A stretch of DNA of 34,814 bases from Candidatus Zhuqueibacterota bacterium (GCA_016928775.1 JAFGKD010000015.1:1-34814), one strand, 5' to 3'; positions 14,666 through 24,049 are shown, numbered from the stretch's first letter. The notes: generated by a model from the letters alone, not told the origin. A program made the numbers and translations.

Positions 14666-16837
14666 ATGTTTTTAGTTGTTATTATCCTGGGGATTTTTAT
14701 GCTTTTCGGAAGCAGTGTGCTGAACGCGCAAGAAATAGACCATTGGGAATCGGTTGTATTGGCAAGCGATACCTGGAAATATTTTGTCGGCACCTCGGAG
14801 CCGCCGGCGACCTGGCGTTCCGGCACTTTTGATGATACGTCGTGGCGCGAAGGACAAGGTGGTTTTGGCTATGGGGATGACGATGATCAAACCGTCTTGG
14901 CCAATATCTTGTCGCTCTACTTGCGCAGCAGATTTGATATAGCAGATATCTCCACAATTGGCGAGGTCATTTTTCACATCGATTATGATGATGCATTTAT
15001 CGCATACCTCAACGACGTTGAGATAGCCCGCTCTGCTGGAGTAAGCGGTATGTATCCCAGCCATAATACATCATCGACTCAGGATCATGAAGCGCAAATG
15101 TATCAGGGAGGCTCACCCGATGCTTTTTATGTTGAACCTGGTCATTTGCAGCGTGGCAGTAATGTGCTCGCCCTTCAAATTCATAATACCAGTACAACAT
15201 CCTCAGATATGTCAGCAATCCCGTTTTTGTCCATTGGCTTGACCACCACAGAACGGCGCTATCGTCCCACCCCGGAGTGGTTTCAAGAGCCATTTGAGTT
15301 CACGTCGTCCAATATTCCGATTATTATCATCAATACCCAGGGCCAACAAATTCAGAATGAACCCAAAATTATGGCCAGGATGGGCGTAATCGATAACCAA
15401 AATGGCATCAATTCGATTCAGGATAATTTTAATGAATATGACGGCTGGATTGGCATTGAAATGCGCGGCAACGCGACGCAGAGCGGGGGAGTCGTTCAAG
15501 ATAAGTGGTCCTATTCGCTTGAAACACGCAATGAGGATGGATCGAATAATAATGTCAAATTGTTAGGTATGCCCAAGGACAACGACTGGATTTTATTAGC
15601 CGTTTTCATCGACAAAACGCTGGCACGGGATGCCCTGGCCTATCGGATGGCGCGCTCTCTGGGGCGTTGGGCGCCGCGCACACGACATGTGGAGTTGGTG
15701 ATCAATGGGGAGTACCAGGGTGTTTATCTTTTTATGGAAAAGATCAAGCCGGATAACAATCGTGTGGATATCGCCAAACTTGACAGCGCCGATATCGCCG
15801 GCGAAGCGGTCACGGGTGGCTACATTTGGGACATCCAGCAGGCTGATGGTACGGATATTGACTTTGGCCAACGCCGGGTACTCAAATATCCCAAACCGGA
15901 CCAGGTCATGCCTCAGCAGCTTGACTACATTCGTAATTATGATGATGAGTTTCGTGCGGTGATGAACCGCTCCTATTATGATGATCCGGTGCGCGGTTAT
16001 CCAAAATATATCGATGTGACCAGCTTTATCGATGAGATCATCCTCCAGGAGATCACCAAGAATTCCGATGCATACGGATGGAGCGGTTTTTTTTACAAGG
16101 AGCGTAGCGGCAAAATGTTCGCCGGGCCGATATGGGACTTTGACCAGGCATTGTCCAATTCAACGCATATGCAGGGAGATCGCATACAAATGTGGGTGAT
16201 TGAGAACAACGACGGCTCGCACCCGCCGTTTTGGGAAAAGTTGTGGGAGACACCCGCATTCAAGCAGCAATTGGCGGATACATGGTTTGAATATCGCCGC
16301 GGTCCTCTTGAGACGAATTTTCTGTTTGGTATCATCGATTCTCTTGCAACCTATCTCAATGAAGCGCAGCAGCGAAATTTTACCAAATGGGCCATTCTCG
16401 GTGTGCCCATCTGGCGCAGCACAGCCGGGGCAGCGCAACGCAATACCTATCAAAAAGAAGTCGATTATATGAAGGATTATTTGCGCGAACATGCCGACTG
16501 GATGGACGCCGAATTGGCGGAATTTACTTCTGTAGATTGTGCGCAAGACGAGCAAGGATATACCCGGCTGACTATCAATATTTTCCCAAATCCTGTGCAG
16601 TCCGACGCCACTTTTTCTTATACTTTGGATCGAAGCGGGCAGGCTAACATTCGAATCTACAATATCCTCGGCCAGCACGTCCGATTATTGGTGAACGCCC
16701 AGCAGCTTCAAGGTCAATATGCGATAAAGTGGGATGGACGTGACAGTAGCGGGCAGATGCTCGCGCATGGCATTTATTTTTATGAATTACGAGTCGACGG
16801 TCTTCAAATGGCGCGATCCAAGTTTGTCAAATTTTAA
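14666..16837 (+). CDS. Secreted CotH-family protein with C-terminal sorting domain
   Basis: A 723-residue exported protein. A signal peptide (about 1-22, ending VLNAQE) is followed by a jelly-roll-like N-terminal region (about 25-200). The CotH domain (about 215-590) includes IGIEMRGNATQ, KWSYSLETRNEDG, LGMPKDNDWILLAVFIDKTL, GEYQGVYLFMEKIKPDNNRV and the GPIWDFDQAL motif with its paired Asp residues. CotH proteins have an atypical protein-kinase fold; bacterial secreted ones are often found with polysaccharide-degrading proteins. The last 85 residues are a FlgD/type IX-type sorting domain (NIFPNPVQSDATF, HGIYFYELR). The ATG at 14666 follows GGAAAGGCGG. Next comes a GH lipoprotein gene 63 bp away. 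Confidence 0.88.
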   Translation: MFLVVIILGIFMLFGSSVLNAQEIDHWESVVLASDTWKYFVGTSEPPATWRSGTFDDTSWREGQGGFGYGDDDDQTVLANILSLYLRSRFDIADISTIGEVIFHIDYDDAFIAYLNDVEIARSAGVSGMYPSHNTSSTQDHEAQMYQGGSPDAFYVEPGHLQRGSNVLALQIHNTSTTSSDMSAIPFLSIGLTTTERRYRPTPEWFQEPFEFTSSNIPIIIINTQGQQIQNEPKIMARMGVIDNQNGINSIQDNFNEYDGWIGIEMRGNATQSGGVVQDKWSYSLETRNEDGSNNNVKLLGMPKDNDWILLAVFIDKTLARDALAYRMARSLGRWAPRTRHVELVINGEYQGVYLFMEKIKPDNNRVDIAKLDSADIAGEAVTGGYIWDIQQADGTDIDFGQRRVLKYPKPDQVMPQQLDYIRNYDDEFRAVMNRSYYDDPVRGYPKYIDVTSFIDEIILQEITKNSDAYGWSGFFYKERSGKMFAGPIWDFDQALSNSTHMQGDRIQMWVIENNDGSHPPFWEKLWETPAFKQQLADTWFEYRRGPLETNFLFGIIDSLATYLNEAQQRNFTKWAILGVPIWRSTAGAAQRNTYQKEVDYMKDYLREHADWMDAELAEFTSVDCAQDEQGYTRLTINIFPNPVQSDATFSYTLDRSGQANIRIYNILGQHVRLLVNAQQLQGQYAIKWDGRDSSGQMLAHGIYFYELRVDGLQMARSKFVKF

Positions 16838-16900
16838 AAAATTGATTATATTTGGAAGGATCTCAAATCACCAATTACATCTTTACGCGAGGGAGTTAAA

Positions 16901-18748
16901 ATGCTGAAAAGACTATGTCTTGTTTCTGCGGTCCTGACAACGATTCTACTGTTGTCGTGTTCGCGTTCCGTGCCCGTTCATCTCCATCCACATAATCCAC
17001 ATTATTTTATCTGGAAACAAAAGCCGACGGTTCTCATCACCTCGGCGGAGCATTATGGCGCGGTACTCAACCTCGATTTTGATTTTGCCACCTATTTGCA
17101 AAGACTGCAACAAGATGGGCTGAATTTGACCCGCACGTTCACCGGCATCTATTGTGAGCATCCGGAAGCGTTCAATATCACAAAAAATACCCTGGCACCA
17201 GCCGAAGACAAGCTCATCTGCCCCTGGGCGCGCAGTGACGAACCGGGCTACGCCAACGGTGGCAACAAATTTGACCTGACGTCCTGGGATGATGCCTATT
17301 TTGAACGTTTGAAGTCGTTTATTCGCCTGGCACATGTCCATAGTGTTGTTGTTGAATTGGTGCTTTTTTGCCCGTTTTACGGCGATGAACAATGGCGGCT
17401 TTCGCCCGTCAATGTCATCAATAATATCAACGGAATCGGGGATGTCAATCGCCTGGATGTCTACACCCTCAAACATCCGGATCTGGCGCGCGTGCAGGAC
17501 GAGATGGTTCGAAAAATTGTGACGGAACTCAACGAGTTTGATAATCTCTATTATGAAATCTGCAATGAACCCTATTTTGCCGGTCCCACGCTCGAATGGC
17601 AAGCACACATCTCAAAAGTGATCAAAGAGACAGAAGCCCAATTGCCGAAGAAACACATGATCGCCCAAAATATCGCCAATAATAATGCCAAAATTGAAAA
17701 TCCGGATGTAAATGTCGATCTGTTCAATTTTCATTATGCCTATCCGGCTGCAGTGGACGATAACTATATGCTCAACAAAGCTCTGGGCGATAATGAAACC
17801 GGATTTGCCGGCACGCACGACGAGCCCTATCGACTGGAGGCCTGGAACTTTATCATCGCCGGCGGTGCATTGTTCAATCACCTCGATTATTCGTTCACCG
17901 TTGGGCACGAAGATGGTACCTTTGCTTTTCCGCCTAATCAGCCCGGCGGTGGCGGTGCCGAGCTGCGTCGACAAATTCGAATTCTCATAACTTTTATAGA
18001 GAGTTTTGATTTCATCAACATGTTACCGAAACAGGAGATTTTCACCGGCGAATTACCTGACGGAATACAAGCGCGCGCCCTGGCGAAGAGCGGCGAGCAG
18101 TACGCCCTTTACTTTTCCAGAAAACAGCAGCTCGAGCAGAACTTTTCGCTGCGCTGGACCGGGCATGTGGTTCCCGAATATTCGGAAAGCTACACTTTTT
18201 ACACATTCACAGACGACGGGGTGCGTTTATGGGTTAATGGCCAAAAGCTGATCGACGACTGGACGTCACACGCGCCGCTTGAGAATAGCGGCAGCATAAA
18301 CCTCGTAGCCGGTGTTCCGGTGGATATTCAAATGGACTATTTCCAGGGACTGGGCGGCGCCAAAGCGCTGCTTTTGTGGTATAGCAGCAGCCAGGTGAAA
18401 GAGGTCATTTCTCAGGATTTTTACACCCTGCCGGACGGATCAGCGCCCGGCTTGAAAATAGAGTGGTTTGGTGATACGAAGCTGGCGAACTGGCAGGCGG
18501 AGGCAGTGGTGTCCCAGGTTGATTTTGCCGGCTCGCTGGAGGGACTCTTTCCGGCAAGAGAAATCATGGACGAAATCTCGGTTGATTTAGCGATTCCCTC
18601 TGGGACGTACGAATTGCAATGGTTGGATACAGTGACGGGTGAGGTCATACAAGCTGAGACGATCTCGCAGCAAGAAAAAGTGCTGACACTCTTGTTGCCG
18701 CACTTTGACAGTGATGTTGCATTGAGCATGCGGAGGGTAAAGCAATGA
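16901..18748 (+). CDS. Lipoprotein glycoside hydrolase with a rearranged PA14 module
   Basis: 615 residues. A lipoprotein signal (TILLLSC, Cys 20) is followed by a (beta/alpha)8-type hydrolase domain of clan-A character (about 35-370). The probable acid/base is Glu 223 in YEICNEPYF and the probable nucleophile Glu 308 in GTHDEP; both are inferred by motif. A C-terminal beta domain begins near ALAKSGEQYALYF and ends with SGTYELQWLDTVTGEV and PHFDSDVAL. Between these halves stands a PA14 module in which the FSLRWTG core comes first and the usual opening GLKIEWFGDTKLANW comes last. GAGGGAG precedes the ATG. The stop overlaps the GH43 gene start (ATGA), so the two enzymes are made together. Substrate unknown, probably a plant-type glycan. 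Confidence 0.82.
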   Translation: MLKRLCLVSAVLTTILLLSCSRSVPVHLHPHNPHYFIWKQKPTVLITSAEHYGAVLNLDFDFATYLQRLQQDGLNLTRTFTGIYCEHPEAFNITKNTLAPAEDKLICPWARSDEPGYANGGNKFDLTSWDDAYFERLKSFIRLAHVHSVVVELVLFCPFYGDEQWRLSPVNVINNINGIGDVNRLDVYTLKHPDLARVQDEMVRKIVTELNEFDNLYYEICNEPYFAGPTLEWQAHISKVIKETEAQLPKKHMIAQNIANNNAKIENPDVNVDLFNFHYAYPAAVDDNYMLNKALGDNETGFAGTHDEPYRLEAWNFIIAGGALFNHLDYSFTVGHEDGTFAFPPNQPGGGGAELRRQIRILITFIESFDFINMLPKQEIFTGELPDGIQARALAKSGEQYALYFSRKQQLEQNFSLRWTGHVVPEYSESYTFYTFTDDGVRLWVNGQKLIDDWTSHAPLENSGSINLVAGVPVDIQMDYFQGLGGAKALLLWYSSSQVKEVISQDFYTLPDGSAPGLKIEWFGDTKLANWQAEAVVSQVDFAGSLEGLFPAREIMDEISVDLAIPSGTYELQWLDTVTGEVIQAETISQQEKVLTLLLPHFDSDVALSMRRVKQ

Positions 18749-19938
18749 CAAGAACAATGGCGGTTTTAAATTTGGCTTTGCGCGGTTCTCCTTTTTCGCA
18801 AAAGATCATCTCGATATGCCTATGCTGCGTAATTGCATTGTGGGGATGTTCATCGGAGAGCAATCACTACAGCGCTTTTCAACCTGGTCAGCTCTGGCTC
18901 GACAATAATGACGTGCACATCAATGCGCATGGCGGGGGAATACTTTTCCATGAAGGAGTCTATTACTGGTTTGGCGAGCATAAAATCGAGGACAGAAAAG
19001 GCAATGCCGCCTGGGTGGGTGTGCATGTTTATTCATCAAAGGATTTATACAATTGGCACGATGAGGGGATTGCGCTGTCGGTAGTAAAGGATGATACAAC
19101 GCATGATATTCGTGAAGGATGTGTCCTCGAACGCCCAAAGGTTATTTATAATGAAAAAACCGGCACATTTGTCATGTGGTTTCACCTCGAGTTCAAGGGG
19201 ACGCGCTATCGAACCGCGCGCAGTGGTGTAGCGGTTGCAGATCATGTCACCGGACCGTACACCTACCTGCGCAGTTTTCGACCCAACGCCGGATTTTGGC
19301 CAAAGAATATTAAAGAGCAGCAAAAACAGGTGCCGTCACAATACCGCGACTATGACTATTCCGGCGGCAGTTTGCCGGATGATCCGGAAAAACTCAATTT
19401 GATTGCGCGCGATTACACCGGTGGCCAAATGGCACGCGACCAGACGCTGTTTGTTGATGATGATGGTTCGGCTTATCATCTTTACGCCTCTGAGGAGAAC
19501 AGCACACTACATATCTCCAAATTGACCGATGATTATCTGTCCTGTTCCGGCGAGTATGTTCGGATTTTTGAAGGGCGTTTTATGGAAGCGCCGGCGATTT
19601 TTAAACATGATGGCATCTATTATTTTATCGGCTCCGGATGTACGGGTTGGGCACCCAATGCGGCGCGCTCGGCAAAAGCGGAATCCATCTGGGGACCATG
19701 GCAGGAGCTCGGCAATCCGTGCATTGGTGAAGATGCAGAGTTGACGTTCCATTCCCAGAGCACTTTTATTGTGCCTGTGCCGGGGAAAGAGGGGCTTTTT
19801 ATCTTTATGGCTGATCGCTGGCGACCGGAGAATGCAATAGATGGGCGATATATCTGGCTGCCCATCCTCTTCCGCAACGACCGGATTGAGATTGAATGGC
19901 TGGATGAATGGGATTTGAGATTTTTTGATCACTTTTAA
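18745..19938 (+). CDS. GH43-type lipoprotein glycosidase
   Basis: 397 residues with a long signal ending in the lipobox IALWGC (Cys 35) and a five-bladed beta-propeller of GH43 type. The opening DVHINAHGGGILFHEGVYYW resembles the exo-beta-1,3-galactanase-like subfamilies and lacks the usual catalytic-base Asp of most GH43 enzymes at that place. The other two catalytic positions are visible: Asp in ARDQTLFVDDDG and the acid Glu in FMEAPAIFKHDG. It probably trims terminal galactose (or arabinose) from side chains at the cell surface. The start overlaps the previous stop by four bases (ATGA) and has GGAGGG upstream, which indicates translational coupling with the neighbouring hydrolase. Confidence 0.88.
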   Translation: MTRTMAVLNLALRGSPFSQKIISICLCCVIALWGCSSESNHYSAFQPGQLWLDNNDVHINAHGGGILFHEGVYYWFGEHKIEDRKGNAAWVGVHVYSSKDLYNWHDEGIALSVVKDDTTHDIREGCVLERPKVIYNEKTGTFVMWFHLEFKGTRYRTARSGVAVADHVTGPYTYLRSFRPNAGFWPKNIKEQQKQVPSQYRDYDYSGGSLPDDPEKLNLIARDYTGGQMARDQTLFVDDDGSAYHLYASEENSTLHISKLTDDYLSCSGEYVRIFEGRFMEAPAIFKHDGIYYFIGSGCTGWAPNAARSAKAESIWGPWQELGNPCIGEDAELTFHSQSTFIVPVPGKEGLFIFMADRWRPENAIDGRYIWLPILFRNDRIEIEWLDEWDLRFFDHF

Positions 19939-19990
19939 TGGCGATGGGACGTGTTGCGCAAGATTCTGACTTTATGTTTTTCCTGCTTAT

Positions 19991-20050
19991 ATAGCCTGCA
20001 TTATTCACAAACTGCTCACACAAAGCCACAAAAACACTAAGAAACAAAGG
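19991..20050 (+). repeat. Interspersed repeat, copy between the GH43 and SorC genes
   Basis: ATAGCCTGCATTATTCACAA, then CTCACACAAAGCCACAAA, matches the inverted copy at 14151-14196 and the first half of the units at 14030 and 34730. Confidence 0.65.
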
Positions 20051-20103
20051 ATTAGGTATATAAGGTAAAAATGACAATGTTTTTTTCAAGCATAAAAATT
20101 ATG

Positions 20104-20130
20104 TTGATTCTCTGAAAAACATTTTATAAT
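20104..20130 (+). promoter_or_regulatory. Sigma70-like promoter of the SorC-family gene
   Basis: TTGATT at 20104-20109 and a perfect TATAAT at 20125-20130, spaced 15 bases. The operator-like repeats start six bases downstream. Confidence 0.45.
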
Positions 20131-20135
20131 TTAAT

Positions 20136-20167
20136 TTGACCAATTGACCAATAACGATCATATGATC
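20136..20167. promoter_or_regulatory. Candidate SorC-type operator
   Basis: Two adjoining copies of TTGACCAA (20136-20143 and 20144-20151) are followed by the perfect 12-bp palindrome GATCATATGATC (20156-20167). The block covers the expected transcription start and ends eight bases before the regulator's ATG, a position that fits autoregulation. Confidence 0.5.
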
Positions 20168-20175
20168 AATAAAAT

Positions 20176-21135
20176 ATGAATTCTCTTTTAGAACAAAACC
20201 GGCTTCTTTACAAGATCGCGCGCGAATATTATGAAAATCATCTCACGCAGAATGATATTGCTAATAAATTTGGCTTGTCGCGCATAAAGATCTCGCGACT
20301 CCTTCATTTGGCCCGCGAAAATAAAATCGTGACGATAACCCTGCACGCACCGGATGCGCTCACGGCGGAAAGGGAGGAGGCGCTTGAAAAAAGATACGGA
20401 CTTGAAGAAGCACGCATTATTCAGTGCGAAGAGACAATCGAGCAGCGCGAAATTGCCAGAGCGCTGGCCCCGGCCGCAACCGACATCCTGTTGCGACGCT
20501 TGACGCCCGATTGTATCGTCGGTGTGACCTGGGGAAATACCATCCAGGCATTCGTCGACGCGCTGCCGCTCAAACCGCAGCACAATATCAAAATCGTTCA
20601 ACTGAATGGTGAGCTGAGTCCGATTTGGCGTCTGGAAAACTCGGCAGAATTATCGCGACAATTGGCCTTCAAACTCTCGGCCGAGCTGCATGTGCTCTCG
20701 GCGCCGGGTCTGGCCAGAACCAAAGAAGCGGCTGATCTTTTTAAAAACGATACGCTCATCGCTGAAACGCTCAGATTGGCGGCGCGGGCAAACATCGCGG
20801 TGCTGGGCATTGGCATGCTGCAAAAAAGCTCCAGGATTCTTTTGGATAACGGCCTGCTGAGTGAAAATGATATTCAGGAATTGGACGCAAAAACGGCTGT
20901 GGGAGATATCGCATTACGTTATATCAACGCCAATGGCAGACCATTAAATCTGGCATTGGACGATCGTATCATCGGACTGACCTTTGAACAACTGTGCAAA
21001 ATACCCTGCGTCATCGCCGTCGCCGGTGGTGAGCAAAAACATGCGGCCATTCGTGCCGCGCTAAAAACACACATGATCAATGTTTTGGTCACCGATCATG
21101 TCACCGCAGCATATTTGTTAAAAGCTGAATCGTAA
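20176..21135 (+). CDS. SorC-family sugar-responsive transcriptional regulator
   Basis: A 319-residue protein of normal SorC/DeoR-type length. The N-terminal winged helix-turn-helix is about residues 20-50 (LTQNDIANKFGLSRIKISRL). The sugar-phosphate-binding domain (about 60-315) has the family signs VGVTWGNTIQAFVDAL, VLGIGMLQ and VIAVAGGEQKHAAIRAAL. SorC regulators usually sense a phosphorylated sugar; EryD of the erythritol operon of Brucella belongs to this family. It heads the dehydrogenase-kinase-ABC locus and lies 17 bp before the DRL-like gene, so it most probably controls that locus. No strong ribosome site precedes the ATG, but the frame and the HTH position support it. Confidence 0.92.
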   Translation: MNSLLEQNRLLYKIAREYYENHLTQNDIANKFGLSRIKISRLLHLARENKIVTITLHAPDALTAEREEALEKRYGLEEARIIQCEETIEQREIARALAPAATDILLRRLTPDCIVGVTWGNTIQAFVDALPLKPQHNIKIVQLNGELSPIWRLENSAELSRQLAFKLSAELHVLSAPGLARTKEAADLFKNDTLIAETLRLAARANIAVLGIGMLQKSSRILLDNGLLSENDIQELDAKTAVGDIALRYINANGRPLNLALDDRIIGLTFEQLCKIPCVIAVAGGEQKHAAIRAALKTHMINVLVTDHVTAAYLLKAES

Positions 21136-21152
21136 TATACCTGGGACCAGCA

Positions 21153-22457
21153 ATGGAGCTATTGGTACCATTAAAAAAACGTGCTGATGATAATAATCCG
21201 ATCCGCATCGGTCTTGTCGGCTGCGGTCAGATGGGCTCCGGATTGGCGCATACAATCAACAATATTATCGGCATGCGCGTTCGCGCCATTGCAGATATCG
21301 AGCCGCAGCGCGCCATCACGACATTTCATGAAATGGGTTATGATCCGAATGCTATTGTCATAACCGAGAATATCTCCCGTGCCCGGGATGCCCTGTCTCA
21401 TGGCAAAAATATCGTCACCTCCGACGCTTTGCTGCTCCCCAAAATTGACCTGCTCGAAGTGAATGTCGAGGTCACTGGTGTTACGGATGTTGGCGCGCGC
21501 GTGGCGTGGGAGTCCATTCAAACGGGTAAACCCATTATTATGCTGAATGTTGAGACCGACGTCACGATTGGCTATCTGCTGGACAGAGAAGCACGAAAAA
21601 ACAACTGTTTATACACTGTCGCCTCCGGTGATGAGCCTGGCGTGCTCAAAATGCTCTATGAGCAGGCTGTGCTGATGGGATTCAAAGTCATGTGCCTCGG
21701 AAAGGGCAAGAATAATCCCATTGATATCACAATGACGCCTGAGCGCTGTTGCGACGAAGCGCGTGCAAAAGACATGAATCCCAAAATCCTGGCCTCTTTT
21801 ATCGACGGGACAAAAACCATGGTGGAAATGGCGGCGGTTTCCAATGCAACCGGATTGCTGCCGGATGTACCCGGCATGCATGGACCCAAAGCGGAACTCG
21901 AAGCATTATTGCAGACATTTGTGCCCAAAGATGCCGGCGGCATTTTCGATCATCGCGGAACGGTAGATTATACCACCGGTCAGATCGCTCCAGGCGTTTT
22001 TGTCATTGTGTTTAGCAGCGATGCGCGCGTACAAAAGGACATGTTTTTTATCACCAAAGCGAGAGGTCCTTATTATCTGCTCTTTCGTCCCTATCATTTA
22101 TGCGATATCGAAACGCCGCAGTCCATTGCCGAAGCCGTTTTGCTCAATCAGCGTACCGTGACCGCGGAGAACATGCACGCCGAGGTTGTCTGCATGGCGA
22201 AACGTATGATCAAAAAAGGCGAAAGAGTCGGCGGTATTGGCAGCGCCGATATCTTTGGCCGAATCTACACCTACCAGGAAGCACGACGCGCCCAGGCGAT
22301 TCCACTCGGCATTGCCCCGAATGGTGTGGCTCTGACGGATATCAAGCAAAACGCCATGATGACAAAAGAGAATTTTGCCCCGGATGCCACTACCTTTATT
22401 TACCAGCTCCGGCGCCAACAGGATAAGCTGCTTGATACAGGCGGGAGGAGTCAATGA
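21153..22457 (+). CDS. DRL-like (DXR-like) NAD(P)-dependent oxidoreductase with SAF domain
   Basis: A 434-residue cytoplasmic protein of the COG4091 type, often labelled homoserine dehydrogenase-like. The Rossmann motif [17 protein letters not shown] (about 18-34) is followed by [29 protein letters not shown] and [14 protein letters not shown]. Then come [19 protein letters not shown] and a C-terminal SAF-like domain (about 325-415). This is the family of Brucella DRL, which performs the DXP/MEP isomero-reduction in place of DXR. The gene overlaps the next by four bases (ATGA). Standing among a sugar kinase and an acetoin-dehydrogenase-type complex, it probably acts catabolically, forming a ketose intermediate. 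Its own substrate, DXP/MEP or an analogue, is inference. Confidence 0.82.
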   Translation: MELLVPLKKRADDNNPIRIGLVGCGQMGSGLAHTINNIIGMRVRAIADIEPQRAITTFHEMGYDPNAIVITENISRARDALSHGKNIVTSDALLLPKIDLLEVNVEVTGVTDVGARVAWESIQTGKPIIMLNVETDVTIGYLLDREARKNNCLYTVASGDEPGVLKMLYEQAVLMGFKVMCLGKGKNNPIDITMTPERCCDEARAKDMNPKILASFIDGTKTMVEMAAVSNATGLLPDVPGMHGPKAELEALLQTFVPKDAGGIFDHRGTVDYTTGQIAPGVFVIVFSSDARVQKDMFFITKARGPYYLLFRPYHLCDIETPQSIAEAVLLNQRTVTAENMHAEVVCMAKRMIKKGERVGGIGSADIFGRIYTYQEARRAQAIPLGIAPNGVALTDIKQNAMMTKENFAPDATTFIYQLRRQQDKLLDTGGRSQ

Positions 22458-23506
22458 GCCGAAGCATGCGCGCTGTTGTTATTCGGGCAGCGGGACAATG
22501 TGCTGTGGAAAAAGTGCCGATGCCGCAATGTGACAAACGCGGTCTTCTCCTTCGTGTTGAAGCGTGTGGTTTATGTGGCTCCGATTTGCGCACGTTGCGC
22601 AGCGGACACCCTAAAGTCACGTTACCATGGATCATTGGCCATGAAATATGCGGATCAGTCGTTGAAATCGGTGCCGACTATCATGGTGCATGGAAAATCA
22701 ATGACCGGCTGGCCATTGGCCCGTTGGCTTACTGTGGCCGCTGTTCTGCATGTCAAAACGCACAATACGAGCTCTGTTCAAATTATCGAGAAATTGCCCA
22801 AGCCTGGCCCGGCGGATTTGCCGACTATGTTGCCGTGCCGCCGGAAAACCTGGTCCATGGCGTCATCCAAAAAGTGCCGAAGAATCTGGACAGCTCTGTT
22901 GCAGCGATTGCTGAACCGCTGTCTTCTTGTCTGTGTGCTCAGGAAAAGGGCGGCGTTGGACTCGGAGATTGTGTGCTCATTTTGGGCGCTGGTCCCGTTG
23001 GCTGTTTTCACATGTGTCTGGCACGCGCCAGAGGTGCTGATAAAATTATCATCGCCGATGTTCAACAAACTCGACTCGAATTCGCCAAACGGTTCGATCC
23101 CGATTTTATCATCAATGCCTCGGACAACGGCATTGTGGATGCTGTGCGCCGGCTCACCAACGGTTGCGGCGCAAATGTGATCATCACTGCCAATCCTGAT
23201 CCGGGCAGCCAGGTACACGCCGTGCACATGGCAGCCAAAGGCGGACGTATTTTATTATTCGGCGGTTTGCCGGCTGATCAGCGCACACCCGCTCTTGATA
23301 TGAACATCGTCCATTATAACGCCCTGCACCTCATCGGCACGACAATCTTTGCGCCACGACATTTTAACCTGGCGCTCAAACTGCTGGATTCAGGCCGAAT
23401 CCCGGGCGAAAAATTTGTGACGCATCAATTCAACTTAAGTGATTTTGACAAAGGTGTTCGCCTGGCACGTGCGGGAGAGGTGCTCAAAGCGGTGTTCATA
23501 CCCTGA
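22454..23506 (+). CDS. Zinc-dependent medium-chain alcohol dehydrogenase
   Basis: A 350-residue MDR-family dehydrogenase of sorbitol/threonine dehydrogenase type. Catalytic zinc ligands are seen at Cys 38 (EACGLCGSD) and His 63-Glu 64 (GHE); structural zinc cysteines are at 94, 97, 100 and 108. The cofactor motif LGAGPVG is near 177, and the chain ends KAVFIP as usual. It should oxidise a secondary alcohol of a polyol or sugar with NAD(P)+. GGAGGAG precedes the ATG, which overlaps the stop of the DRL-like gene, so the two are translated in tandem and probably act on successive intermediates. The substrate cannot be told from sequence. Confidence 0.9.
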   Translation: MSRSMRAVVIRAAGQCAVEKVPMPQCDKRGLLLRVEACGLCGSDLRTLRSGHPKVTLPWIIGHEICGSVVEIGADYHGAWKINDRLAIGPLAYCGRCSACQNAQYELCSNYREIAQAWPGGFADYVAVPPENLVHGVIQKVPKNLDSSVAAIAEPLSSCLCAQEKGGVGLGDCVLILGAGPVGCFHMCLARARGADKIIIADVQQTRLEFAKRFDPDFIINASDNGIVDAVRRLTNGCGANVIITANPDPGSQVHAVHMAAKGGRILLFGGLPADQRTPALDMNIVHYNALHLIGTTIFAPRHFNLALKLLDSGRIPGEKFVTHQFNLSDFDKGVRLARAGEVLKAVFIP

Positions 23507-23524
23507 AAACAAAATGGAGAATAC

Positions 23525-24049
23525 ATGTCAGACAAAAAAGTCCAGACAGCATTTCCTCTCACTGAAATTGCCCAGGTGTGCCTCATTGTCAAGGACCTTG
23601 AAAAGACGGTCGAAAATTTTTACCATATTTTTGGCGTTGGACCCTGGTCTTTTTATACTTACGGCAAACCGTTAGTCAAACAGATGACGAAAGGTGGAAA
23701 ACCTGCAGAATATAAAATGCGCGTGGCCCTGTCCAATATTGGACCGCTGCGCATCGAATTAATCCAGGTACTGGAAGGCGATTCGATTTATCAGGAATTC
23801 ATTGACGAACACGGCTACGGCGTACATCATTTTGGTCTTCTGGTTGACAATATGCAGGACGCACTCCAGCGTGCCGAAAATGCCGGCTTTGTCATGATCC
23901 AGGACGGCGCCGGCTTTGGCCTGGATGGTGACGGCCATTACGCCTATCTGAACACCGAGGACAAAATTGGTGTGACGCTTGAACTGATCGAACGGCCCAA
24001 ACGCCGGCAAAAACCGGAAAAAATCTATCCTCCACAAAAGGAATTGTAA
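23525..24049 (+). CDS. VOC-superfamily (glyoxalase/epimerase-like) protein
   Basis: A 174-residue protein with two beta-alpha-beta-beta-beta modules, similar to methylmalonyl-CoA epimerase-type VOC enzymes. Likely metal ligands are Gln 17 (in place of the usual His, IAQVCLIVKDLE), Glu 78 (RIELIQVL), His 101 or 102 (GVHHFGLLVDN) and Glu 153 (TLELIERP). Such enzymes abstract a proton next to a carbonyl and so epimerise or isomerise hydroxy-ketones. Between a dehydrogenase and an acyloin-cleaving-type complex it may set the configuration at the alpha carbon. It ends directly against the E2 gene (TAAATG). Confidence 0.82.
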   Translation: MSDKKVQTAFPLTEIAQVCLIVKDLEKTVENFYHIFGVGPWSFYTYGKPLVKQMTKGGKPAEYKMRVALSNIGPLRIELIQVLEGDSIYQEFIDEHGYGVHHFGLLVDNMQDALQRAENAGFVMIQDGAGFGLDGDGHYAYLNTEDKIGVTLELIERPKRRQKPEKIYPPQKEL

